Part shown: in pieces, positions 40,536-50,766 of the stretch
How the letters are laid out: each line of letters starts with the position of its first letter
Numbering within the stretch: the first letter of the stretch is position 1
Assembly (NCBI GenBank): GCA_900155495.1
Contig: FTLJ01000132.1
Coordinates: 1 to 64,000, forward strand
Origin: Porogramme epimiltina
Taxonomy: Eukaryota; Basidiomycota; Agaricomycetes; Polyporales; Polyporaceae
DNA length: 64,000 bases
Direction: 5' to 3'
Notes under the pieces: generated by a model
Told to the model about the DNA's origin: nothing
What the model saw: only the letters and a program-made list of their open reading frames with translations
Database searches by the model: none
Translations under genes and position numbers: made by a program

Positions 40536-41632
40536 CTATTTGCGTGGTGAGCACAGTGGTAGCAGTAACGGGGAGCTCGACGCACTAGAGACTGCCCCTC
40601 GTGAGGAGCCTGCGGGCACTTTTGGCGGTGTCAGGATGTAACTCGTCTCGTGGAACGCCCATCCGTTGGGAACAGCGACTGATGCACGACGGTCAATAAG
40701 AGCACGCGTAGAAACGTACAATCGCAAAGCCATCGATCTCACCATTCACCACTTGCTCCGCCGTGAGACCGAGATATGCCTGAGCGCGTGACATTTGAAT
40801 AGACGTGTATGCTTTCGCGATGAGGGCAAACGTCCTATTCCTGAATGCCTCTATTGTGCTGAGGTGAGAATGGGGTTGAGGTAGAGATTCGATGGGATAT
40901 ACTTGCCCAGGAATGTTGTAGTCATACCAGCGAGAATTTGTCCTAGGAGCTCACTAGGGAAGCTGGGAGGCTGGACAAGTTGATGCAGCTCCTCGGCGCG
41001 AGGGTATACTAAGGCATATTTCCGCTCTGATACGGCTGCGAGGAGTTTGAATAGAGCATGCATTAAAGGAAGTGACGAAAGATCTTTAGGGAGCCGCGTC
41101 AGTGCGTGACGCGCCAAGGAGCTATGATAAACATATTCTCAGGTAGGTAGAAATTCAGGGATGCGAGGAAACAAAGCACACACAGCTGGTCGTTGATCAT
41201 ATACGCAAGCACCAGGGGCGCAACAATGAATAAGCGAGTCTCGTTCTTGTCATTCTCCGCCTGTGTGTGAATGTTTCTTAATTTACGCAGTATCCTAGGA
41301 CAGGTTAACATAGAACATACATTGAGATCTCCTCGTTCGGCCACCTCCACCAGTTCTGGCCAACTCCCCGAGCGTGCTAGTCCGGCTATGGTCGGGAAAA
41401 GGAGCTCATATGAGGTCTGGGTGGGTTGCTGGACAGCAGGCGCAGGCGCAGGCGGGGGATCTTGTGGTGCTTCCTCTACAACCGGCGGAGGTGCCGCAGG
41501 GGGGGCTTCGGGGGGTGCTTGGGGCTCGGTGGCGGGCTCATCTGGAGGTGCTTGGGGGGGCGGAAGAGACGTGCGAGCCGCATCTTCGATCTCTGTTGCG
41601 CTAGATGGGGGCGGAGTGGGTGGTCCGGTCAT
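40536..41632 (-). CDS. CSN8: COP9 signalosome subunit 8
   Basis: Small PCI-type subunit of the complex that removes Nedd8 from cullins. ATG 41632 opens a Pro/Glu-rich N-terminus (MTGPPTPPPSSATEIEDA, then repeated PPEAPP), followed by the helical core: SYELLFPTIAGLARSGSWPELVEVAERGDL, ETRLFIVAPLVLAYMINDQ, RLPKDLSSLPLMHALFKLLAAVSERKYALVYPRAEELHQLVQPPSFPSELLGQILAGMTTTF, EAFRNRTFALIAKAYTSIQMSRAQAYLGLTAEQVVN. A 62-nt intron then joins VAVPNGWAFHETSYILTPPKV, matching the GW...L.P ending of the CSN8/PSMD8/eIF3k domain; the stop is at 40536. A proteasome Rpn12 or eIF3k would differ in length and ends. The proline-rich N-terminal extension is not part of the family core. Confidence 0.8.
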
Positions 41633-41877
41633 GGTGTGTACGGTCTGGAGACTAATCGAGAAACTGAGGGAAATCCAAACAGTTGCGATCGCAGGACAAG
41701 GACGGGGAGACGAGGATGGCGTATGCGTAGACGCCCATAACACTTACAGCTGGTCACGTGCATTCCATCAAGCGCGTCGCCTACAGGGCGGTCTCCGGCG
41801 GTGAGGCAGTTCCAAGCGAAGCACACACTTGCGTCCTCTCCTCCACGTTGCCCACATCATAGGCTCTCTGTCTTGTC
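41633..41877. promoter_or_regulatory. Bidirectional promoter between CSN8 and NECAP
   Basis: 245 bases between divergent ATGs. It contains a palindromic CACGTG near 41755, a candidate E-box for bHLH factors. Confidence 0.5.
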
Positions 41878-42812
41878 ATGGACGAGTTCAAAGAAGAAGA
41901 CATTGAGAGTATCCTTTACATTGGTCGCGAGGTTTCAGGTGCGCGTGCCGTTCTGTAAGCGCGATCAGCTGCCCATCTTAGCCTCACAGTATACAAGATT
42001 CCGCCTTTGAAGGCGAATGAGGGACACCGTGCTCAGGAGTGGGGGGACCTTGCGCAACCACTATGGAAGGGGCGCATCCGCATCATCGAGCGATCATCAG
42101 GTGTTGCGCTGCAGTTCGAGGACGTTAATACAGGTGAGCACCTATCTCGATCACTTGGTTATAATATAGGTGCTCATGGTACGGAATTCGCTTCATCCAA
42201 TCAGGAGAACGTATGCATATCCTTTCCGTCTCTTACGAATGCAATGTGACCCCCCAAGTGAAGTGTTCGCCAAGGCCGTCTATGATCCCGCGAAACCATG
42301 CGTAGAAGCTGTCCTGGACTCGTCACGTTACTTCGTCATACGAGTGGAAGATAATGGCAGAAGAGCCTATATCGGAATGGGTTTCTTGGAACGCACGGAC
42401 AGCTTTGACTTCAGTACGTCCCCGACATGGTGCCCTTATACGTTCAGTGACCTGAATGGACCACCTATAGATGTCGCTCTACAAGACTACACCAAGTGAG
42501 TTATGCGAGATTACGAATGTTTAACTCGATTTTGCTGAGCCGACTGGCGATAGGCGATGGAGAGCCCGCATGAACCCCAACGAAGCGTCCGCTGATCAAC
42601 CCTCACCTCATGTGCCTGCCGGGCCGAAGAAGGATTATACTCTCAAGGAGGGGCAAACCTTTTCGATCTCCATCCCCGGAAAGTCCAAGACCAACACAAC
42701 TTCCAGTTCTGGCGTCAGCCTTCTTGGTGGTAGCTCCAGCTCAGGATTCTCGTCCGGGAGTGGCGGTATTCCTCCGTTGCTGCCTCCCCCTCCCAGCGCG
42801 AGGAGAGGATGA
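41878..42812 (+). CDS. NECAP-family endocytic adaptor protein
   Basis: Clathrin-vesicle accessory protein that binds AP-2 and AP-1 adaptors. ATG 41878 gives [20 protein letters not shown], joined to [48 protein letters not shown], then [49 protein letters not shown] and NVALQDYTK. This is the NECAP PH-like domain in full (GYRA.W, Wx[25 protein letters not shown]). The tail has [16 protein letters not shown], the family's WVxF-like region, then a Ser/Gly/Pro-rich end (stop 42812). One splice is ambiguous: the residues GE usually found after the NT position appear lost if the acceptor GAAG near 42259 is used. Confidence 0.9.
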
Positions 42813-43890
42813 GAAGAGTATCTTTTAGGGTGATGTATTATATTACCGTGTTCCTGTGAGTCTGTTCGATATCAACACTCGTTGGCTGTTCCCGCGGAAT
42901 TTCCTAGATGATGGCTGTGGGCCTCCTACCTCGGTTGTTTACGCCATTCCACCGGGGGGTCTCCTCATACCCCTTGCTTCATAGCCGCAGTTACGGCGGA
43001 ATGTCGTAGCTCAGCGCCGGTCAACGGTTCTCAAGCCTTGGCCTGTGCATATACTTCCTCGTTCATGCATTGTCAATCCAAGGAAGGGAAGATTGTGGTA
43101 GTCGGGCGGAGGCTTTTGTATTCTTGCAACCAGGTTTTGGCTCTCACCCCGTTCAACACATCTTCCGATGGCTAGCGGTTAGAGCCTTCTCGGCGCTCCG
43201 CCAGCCTGCGCGGTAGGAACCGCAAAGGTGACGGTGTGCCTGTGCTAAGAAAATATGCGCTTTGCGGGGGCGGGAGCCCCGCCGAGCACGCCAAACCCGG
43301 AGCGATCACGAACGGAAGATCTCGACGGATGTTGATCACCCCCCTCATGCGACTCTAATAGACCCCGAAGGCTCGGTGATGGTAGCCTCGAGGAAGTCTC
43401 CGTACCAAGACCACGAGGTTTTCGCAAGCACGGGATCGCCCCTGCGCGTCTTTTCTGGGTCCACCCCGTCCGCGTGCGCTTCACATCTGCGCTTGAGGCT
43501 GCTTCTCGTGGGTGGGCCACTGCAACTCTAACCTATCGTATGACTTGTGGACGCGGAGGAAACTATAAGTAAGTCGTCATTATCACCTGCCTCTCAAAAA
43601 CTGTGTCACGGCGGCGCTATACGGGGCCGCTTTTCCAGACCTTCGCGCCCAACTGCCATCTGTGAGGCACGACACTATAGACCCCGCAAACCCTGTGAGC
43701 ATACGCCGGGAGATGTGGGGCCTTCAGCTACGCGAGCTACCTTTCCCGGGTCTCGAATGACGGGAGGGCCGTAGCTACACTGCATCAAGGTTGGCGGAGA
43801 AACGTTGCTCGTGGCCATCGCGGGCAGCACCTTCCGAACTTGAACCGACGCCCAGCAAGGATACGCGTCCGCCGGGCAGGCTACCTCCGC

Positions 43891-43906
43891 CGCCCCCGCC
43901 CCGCGG
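43891..43906 (-). promoter_or_regulatory. Possible CreA/Mig1-type sites
   Basis: Tandem CCCCGCCCCGC on the + strand gives overlapping GCGGGG sites on the minus strand, about 260 nt upstream of Cel6A. Carbon-catabolite control of cellulases is well known in fungi; occupancy here is inference, and GC-rich DNA gives such matches by chance. Confidence 0.35.
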
Positions 43907-44087
43907 GAGGGTCCACCTCCGGGTGAATTTGTGGTCCCATGACCCGCCGACGTGCGCGTAGTGGCCCCCAACTGACCCTGCCCGACGTCTTTCCGCCTCG
44001 TTTGCTCGGGTGTTCGCCGGATATTCTGGGTGCGCGCCATGCTCGGGGGCACCGAAAGCTTCATCTCGGTTTCGGAACTTCAAACGG

Positions 44088-44094
44088 TATATAA
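44088..44094 (+). promoter_or_regulatory. TATA box of Cel6A
   Basis: TATATAA 69 nt before the ATG at 44163, the only such string nearby. Confidence 0.6.
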
Positions 44095-44162
44095 CGACAC
44101 GGAGGTGGAACCCCACCTCCAGGATCCCAAACCCTCTCCGTCTCCGGTACAACACCGCCAAA

Positions 44163-45758
44163 ATGTCCAAGTTCGCCACCCTCTTGGCCCTCCTCTCTGT
44201 CGTGCCATCCCTGGCATTCGCCCAGTCCCCCATCTACGGGCAGTGCGGCGGTATTGGCTGGAGTAAGCTATTCTGTTACTGTAACGGCGTGACCGCGCTG
44301 ACATCTGGACGTTCTTCTCCAGCTGGTGCTACGACTTGCGTTTCTGGCACCACTTGCACGAAGTTGAACGACTACTACTCTCAGTGCCTGTAAGTATGCG
44401 CTCCCACGATGCTGCCGACATTCATTCTCATGCTCGTTTCTGCAGACCCGGTGCCAGCAGCGCTCCCACGACCGCGCCCACGACCGCCCCTACGACCGCT
44501 CCCCCCACCACTTCGGGCAGCCCCACGACGACCTCGGCTGGCTCTACCCCTACGAGCACCCCAGCTGCTGGCAACCCCTTCAGTGGCTTCGAGGTGAGTA
44601 TTTATGCACCCAAACTTAGAGGATGCGCAGCTTAACAACCTCTGTCAGATCTACCTTAGCCCCTACTACGCCGCCGAGGTCCAGGCCGCCGCCGGCAACA
44701 TCACCGATGCCACGCTGAAGGCCAAGGCCGCGAGCGTCGCGAACATCCCGACGTTCACCTGGCTCGACACCGTCTCGAAGGTGCCCGACCTTGGCACGTA
44801 CCTCGCGGACGCGTCCTCGATCCAGAGCAGCACCGGCAAGAAGCAGCTCGTGCAGATCGTCGTGTACGACCTCCCCGACCGCGACTGCGCCGCCAAGGCG
44901 TCCAACGGCGAGTTCAGCATCGCGAACAACGGGCAGGCCAACTACTACAACTACATCGACCAGATCGTCGCGCAGGTGAAGAAGTACCCCGACGTGCGCG
45001 TCGTCGCCGTCATCGAGCCCGACTCGCTCGCGAACCTCGTCACGAACCTGAACGTGCAGAAGTGCGCGAACGCGGAGGCGACGTACAAGGCGTGCGTCAC
45101 GTACGCGCTCCAGCAGCTCTCGAGCGTCGGCGTGTACATGTACATGGACGCCGGCCACGCCGGCTGGCTCGGCTGGCCCGCCAACATCCAGCCCGCCGCG
45201 ACGCTCTTCGCGTCGATGTTCAAGAGCGCGAACTCGTCGCCCTTCGTCCGCGGCCTCGCCACTAGTACGTCTTTCCCTCCTCCCCGTGCCCTGTCTCGTT
45301 AGCGCGCGCCGCTGACCCTCCAAACAGACGTCGCGAACTACAATGCGCTCCAGGCCGCCTCGCCCGACCCGATCACGCAGGGCGACCCCAACTACGACGA
45401 GATCCACTACATCCGCGCGCTCGGCCCCATGCTCGCGTCCGCCGGCTTCCCCGCGCAGTTCGTCGTCGACCAGGGCCGCGCGGGCCAGCAGAACCTGCGC
45501 CAGCAGTGGGGCGACTGGTGCAACATCAAGGGCGCCGGGTTCGGCACGCGCCCCACGACGAGCACGCCCGACGCGCTCATCGACGCGATCGTCTGGGTCA
45601 AGCCCGGCGGCGAGTCCGACGGCACCTCCAACTCGTCCTCGCCCCGCTTCGACTCCACGTGCTCGCTCTCCGACGCGGACCAGCCCGCGCCCGAGGCCGG
45701 GACGTGGTTCCAGGAGTACTTCCAGACCCTCGTCTCGAAGGCGAACCCGTCGCTGTAA
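44163..45758 (+). CDS. cel6A: Cellobiohydrolase II, GH6 with N-terminal CBM1 (Cel6A)
   Basis: Secreted exo-cellulase releasing cellobiose from the non-reducing ends of cellulose. ATG 44163 starts a signal peptide ([20 protein letters not shown]). The CBM1 follows, [12 protein letters not shown] joined over an intron to [22 protein letters not shown], with all four cysteines and the flat-face aromatics Y, W and YY. A Thr/Pro/Ser linker leads to the GH6 domain: [29 protein letters not shown] (the DCAA aspartate region), [58 protein letters not shown], and [13 protein letters not shown] with its C-terminal aspartate, ending SKANPSL at 45758. Four introns. The domain order and length are those of basidiomycete Cel6A. 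Strong codon bias makes all other frames open. Confidence 0.97.
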
Positions 45759-46395
45759 AACTTGGGAGTCCGCTCGGGCGAGCCCGCCGGGGGTTCGGGG
45801 TAGAGGTCGTCGTGTATCTATCTGTATTGTACCGCATCCGCGAAAATAGGGTCTCCATTTTTCTCTCTCACGAAGTGGATCGGCTTCGGACGTGCGCCGC
45901 GCAGAGGCCACAGCTGTACGGGGTTTCCTCGTTTCCGTGACCGCGTTTCCTCCGAGACATGTTGAAATTAAATGTCTCCGGATGTTGCAAATATCGGGAG
46001 AAATGTCTATCGACGAAAGCATCCTTCATTATGACGGGGCAGGGGGTGCATGCGGCGAAACGCGTAGCACGGCGACGTGCTACGGACGTATACGTATTCC
46101 CCAGTCGATGATAGCAGGCGGGTGGTACGACTCTCGATCGCGTGACATCTCACCACGCCGACACTAGGACCCCCCAGACGGACGAGAGATTACTGGATTC
46201 CGCAGAGTGTGCATATAACAAGTACACAGAGTCGTCCAGGAGAAGATACAATACGATAGTTACCACACGCCGGCCCTGCAAGCCCGGCCCTCAGACGAGA
46301 GGAACGGGCGCGGTCACACCCCAACGCCACACTCGAGCCTCGTAGCACAGCAAAGTCCGGTGCACAAAATGCCTAATCTCCCCCGCGGCGCAAGC
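45759..46395. other. Intergenic, convergent
   Basis: About 640 bases between the stops of Cel6A (+) and Nfs1 (-). No gene was seen. Confidence 0.5.
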
Positions 46396-48385
46396 TTAAT
46401 GTTGGGACCAGTCAATGGTGTTGATATCGATGCCCTCCTGGACCATCTCCCACAGCGGGCTATGAAGGTAGAGAGATGGTGTCAGTCGGCGGAGAATATC
46501 AATGAAACGGACGCAATGGCACGCACCTCATATCACGCAGCCTCTGCACGACGGCGACGATTTTCTCGACGACGTAGTCGACCTCGGCCTCCGTCGTGAA
46601 CCGGCCAATGCCGAACCGGAGAGAGGAGTGCGCCATGTCCTCCGCAGCGCCGAGCGCACGCAGGACATATGATGGCTCAAGTGAGGCGGAGGTGCACGCG
46701 CTGCCCGAGGACAGGGCGACGTCCTGTATGTGACACGCGTTAGGCACGTTGGTGGAGGCATTTCGTAACATGACGTACCTTCAGCGCCATCAGCAAGCTC
46801 TCGCCCTCAACGTATGCAAAGCTGAGATTGACACATCCGGGGTAGCCAGTAACGTCGCCATTACGGATGACGTGCTCTACCCGGGCGTTGATACCGTTAA
46901 TGAGGCGGTCGGAGAGCTCCTTGACCCGGGCGGCATCCCTCTGCGGAATAATGAACGTCAGCGTATCGCCCAGTGAATGCGGACCGGCTGGCAGGGCTCA
47001 GTACCCCTGCACGCAGGGTCTTTGCAAAGCTAGCGGACGCTCGCGGAGCGAACGTCGCGCCACGATGCTCCCAAATGATAAAAATAAAGGTTGCGTGGCA
47101 AAGTATCATCAAAGGGGGCCCGAGGGGAACGCGCAACTCACCGCCATCTCCAACTTTGCGATCCTTGCAGCCTCGCCCATGCCCACCGCCAATGCCGTGG
47201 GGAGAGTCCCGCTCCGCAACCCGCGCTCCTGCCCACCCCCGCTCAAGATCGGCTCCAAACGGACACGCGGCCGCCGCCGGACGTACGCCGCGCCGACACC
47301 CTTCGGGCCGTACAGCTTGTGGCCCGAGATGCTCATCAGGTCGATGTTCCACTCGTTCACGTCGACGGGGATCTTGCCCGCTGCCTGCGCCGCATCCGTG
47401 TGGAAGTACACGCCACGGTGCTTGCGGACGATTTCGCCAATCTCCTTTATGGGCTGGATGACCCCAGTTTCGTTGTTGACGGTCATGATGGAAACAAGGG
47501 AAGTGTCGGGACGGATGGCTGCCTCGAGCTCATCGAGACGAATGATGCCATTTTGTTGGACGGGGAGGTATGTTACGTCGAAGCCCTCCTCTTGCAGCTT
47601 GCGGCAGGAGTCGAGTACGCACTTATGCTCCTGAGCTAACAATGAGGGGCACGATGACGACATATAGGTCAAAAATAACGCACGGTCTGGGTCGTGATAA
47701 TGTGCTTTTTTCTGTCCTTATGGAAACGAGCAACGCCTTTGATAGCCATGTTGTTCGTCTCTGTTGCTCCAGAGGTGAACACGACATCTTTCGGATCTGC
47801 TCCTATGAGATCCGCAATGTTCTGCGCAACACCGGTTTGACAACAGAAAATGCGCGAATAAAGGAGTTACGCACCTTGCGAGCATCCTCAACTGCCTTTT
47901 CGGCCTCCCAACCATATGCATGTGTCCGACTGTGAGGGTTGCCGTACTGGTCGGTGAGATAGGGTAGCATTGCGTCCAGCACACGAGGATCTACAGGGGT
48001 GGTGGCCTTGGGGACCGTCAGGATAACGTGTGAAACGCCAGCGCATTATTGACGGACCTGCATGTCGAGGTAAATGGGGCGAGCTTTCTCGGAAGGCCCG
48101 CCTTCACGACGAGATGCCTCGAGCTTGAAGCCAAACATGTCTATGCATACCGTGAGTCGGGTCGCCGGCGGCAGAGGGAAAAGGGGGCGGGCACTGACCG
48201 ACGCGTGGTGAGAACGCGGTGTCCTCCTGGTAGGACGAGGGGACGTCGACTACACTGGCGCGGTCGGCACCAGAGGGCTGGACGAAGGTGCGGCGGGCAT
48301 CCTTTGGGGCAGTGCGGGCAACAGAGGAGCGGAGGGCGGCGCGGGAGAGGGCCCTGCCCGACTTTGTGGATAGCCTGGAGAGCAT
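46396..48385 (-). CDS. NFS1: Cysteine desulfurase, mitochondrial (Nfs1)
   Basis: PLP enzyme that supplies sulfur for Fe-S cluster assembly and tRNA thiolation. ATG 48385 gives a presequence-like N-terminus ([26 protein letters not shown]). After an intron, [10 protein letters not shown] joins [43 protein letters not shown], then [39 protein letters not shown] and [35 protein letters not shown], where HK contains the PLP lysine. The mobile loop [17 protein letters not shown] has the catalytic cysteine. The end [13 protein letters not shown] at 46396 matches the typical Nfs1 C-terminus. About seven introns. It diverges from the SR-protein gene across 308 nt. Confidence 0.95.
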
Positions 48386-48693
48386 GGTGGGCGACGGGGA
48401 GCAGCGGAGGCGACCGCAGGTGGGGTTGTGCGCGGGATTATCAGATAACCCAAAATCCGCTGTGGCCAATCCACGACCAGTGGCCCAGAGTCACGTCCAG
48501 TCTGACTGAGCGCCGTGCGCGGCTTACCTCCACCAATCCCGTGTCGCCCCCGCTCCGCCCCCCATTGGCTCCGCCGCCGCCCCCCGGGGTGATCCGAGCG
48601 CCCCCACCACCTGTCCCGCGCACGGACCACACCCACACCCATCTGTCCCCGCAAGGCTCCCCGCTTATCCGACCCTTCTCTGTTCCCTCCACC
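48386..48693. promoter_or_regulatory. Bidirectional promoter between NFS1 and the SR-protein gene
   Basis: 308 bases between the two ATGs. The right half is C-rich with CCCCGG and repeated CCACC words, typical of fungal housekeeping promoters; no TATA box. Confidence 0.4.
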
Positions 48694-50020
48694 ATGGCCC
48701 GCCGTCTCTATCTTGGCAGTATGTCCCTTTTACAACCCTCGTGATCCTGTCTCTTGTCTCACGTCCCTCCCAGAGCTCCCTCCAGATGCCCGCTCAGAGG
48801 ACGTCTCAAAATTTTTCGACGGCTACGGTCGCATTATCGACTGCCGCGTCATGACGGGTGCGTCTCATTCTTGACCAATGAGCGTCCTCTTCTCATTGAT
48901 ATTGTCTACTAGGCTTCGGCTTTGTAGAGTTCGAGAGCTCTCGTGACGCCGAAGACGCCCTCCACCACTTCAACGGCAAGACTTTCATGGGTGCCAAGTA
49001 TGTATATGCACGGAATAGTCACTGTTCTGTGACGCCAATGTTACGCCCTTCAGCATTGTTGTTGAGTTCGCCAAGGAGACTCGTCCCCGCCGCGAACCCT
49101 ACGAGTCCGACCGCCTTCCTCGGGCTAGACGTCCCCCTGGTTTCCGTCTGGTTGTATCTGGTATTTCCCGCGACACTAGCTGGCAGGTGAGTCTTCTCCC
49201 CTAGAATACCTTTCCAGATCCGGCCCCGGAACGCTACCACTGGATGAACATGCATTGGCCGCGCGTCTCGCCTCGATCACCTACGCCATCAACATTCGGT
49301 CCTAACCATCCACTTCGCCCAGGATCTGAAAGACTTTGGACGCGAGGCCGGCAGCGTCTCTTACGCAGACATTGACCGTGATGTCCCCGGGGAAGGGTAA
49401 GTGCCATTCTACCATGCTATCCTGACAGCATGCTAACGACCCGCAGTATTTTGGAATACCTTTCACGTGAGGACGCGGAGCGGGCCGTCAAGGAGTTGGA
49501 CGGCCGTGACCTCCGTGGTCAACCCGTCCGTGTTGCCCTAGACCGTGAGGTAAGAGCAATTACACAATAGTCCATCAGTCCCATGCTTACCTATTGTTAG
49601 CAACGTGGTGGTGCCGATGACTACCGTCGTGACTATCGACGTGACGAGCGTCGGGATGACCGTTACGCTCGTGACGATCGGTACAACAGGGACGACCGCC
49701 CCCGGGAAGATCGTTACAGGGATGACCGCAGCTACCGCAGGGAACGCTCCAGGTCGCCCCCTCGCCGCACCGAAACCGATGATCGCCGCCCCAGGTCTCC
49801 ACCTCCCCGGAGGGATCACGACGAAAAAAGGCCTGCAGGGTACGATGACCGGCGGGGTGGCTATGATGACCGAAGGGGCCCTGATCCTTCCTATGACCGT
49901 CGCAGGGACGCTGAAGACAGGCGCAGGGACGACCGTCGACGGGACGAGAGGGACGATCGTTACGAGGACAGGTCTTCCAGGCACGCCAACGGAGATGGTA
50001 GTTGGGCGGCAGCGCGATGA
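48694..50020 (+). CDS. SR splicing factor with RRM, pseudo-RRM and RD/RS tail (SRSF1/Srp2-like)
   Basis: Nuclear pre-mRNA splicing regulator. ATG 48694 gives MARRLYLG, joined to KLPPDARSEDVSKFFDGYGRIIDCRVMT and GFGFVEFESSRDAEDALHHFNGKTFMGA: an RRM with RNP2 RLYLGKL and RNP1 GFGFVEFE. The second domain, FRLVVSGISRDTSWQ joined to DLKDFGREAGSVSYADID, has SWQDLKD, the hallmark of the SRSF1 pseudo-RRM, and ends DGRDLRGQPVRVALD. The last exon (about 49602-50020) encodes an Arg/Asp-rich tail (repeated YRRDDR and DRRRDDR) with a few RSRSPP and RSPPPR blocks, ending NGDGSWAAAR. That exon has no ATG of its own, so it is easily missed. The tail is richer in RD than RS, like several fungal SR proteins. 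Confidence 0.93.
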
Positions 50021-50766
50021 GGTTGGCCATGGTCCTGGATAAAGTCCGCTCTCGAATGTGGCCCGCGAAATGGCTCCAATGGTTTCCGAAATGGTCCTCT
50101 CTCGAATCGCTTCGAATAGGTTTCTGCTGTATGGGGAAGGAGTCGTGTATCTCGAACCCGAAGGATATCCCTCGATCCTGTACCCCCACCCAGCCGATGG
50201 CGCTTCCTGGCCCTCCTAGGGACATCTCCTCCGGCCTACCCTCCGCGGACGAGGTGCTGGCGGACGTTCGGCCTCAAGACCCCCGGGATCGCATGTCGCA
50301 AGCGTGTGCCGACCACAATATGGGTTCCTACCCGGGCCTATCTGTCGTGAATGGAAAGGAGCACCGCGCGAGTTGTCAGGATCCTTTCAACGCCCCTTGG
50401 AGCCCCCCTTAGGACCTTCTGTGGACATTTGTGGGCGCATTGGTACTTTCCGTGCGAAAAGAAAGCCTTGTGTCTTCCCCGGGGGTAGCAACCTCCGTGG
50501 TTCTTTGGCCAACCGCCCGAATCACGATGGTACCTACGAGCGTCTAGAGAGCAGTAGTGCGGTAAGTCGTTCTTATCGATTGTGCCCCGAGCTCGGTCCC
50601 TGTAGCCCTGTCCAGACTGTTTTTCTCGACCGGGTCGGTGTTGGTAATACGTACAGTACATCCACACATGTGTATACATCTGTTCGGCAACATAGCAGCG
50701 CGCTGCGCACGAATACAAAAAAACACGTTTTAGACCCCCCCCCCTCATCGCTCATCGCGCGATCGA
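50021..50766. other. Intergenic, convergent
   Basis: About 750 bases between the stops of the SR-protein gene (+) and the tubulin cofactor E gene (-). The first part may be a long 3' UTR or alternative tail of the SR-protein gene. ORF 50002-50412 shows no motif. Confidence 0.45.

Larger units (their letters stand above)
42813..44162. other. Long intergenic, upstream of Cel6A
   Basis: About 1.35 kb with no coding potential I trust. It is expected to hold cellulase control sequences. 43890-43910 has overlapping CCCCGCC/CCCCGC strings matching the CreA/Mig1-type SYGGRG site on the minus strand, and TATATAA lies at 44088. Confidence 0.5.

Noticed and set aside
44616..46022. 468-codon minus-strand open frame
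   Set aside because: Exact antisense of the Cel6A catalytic domain; Arg/Gly/Val-rich composition typical of GC-biased shadows.
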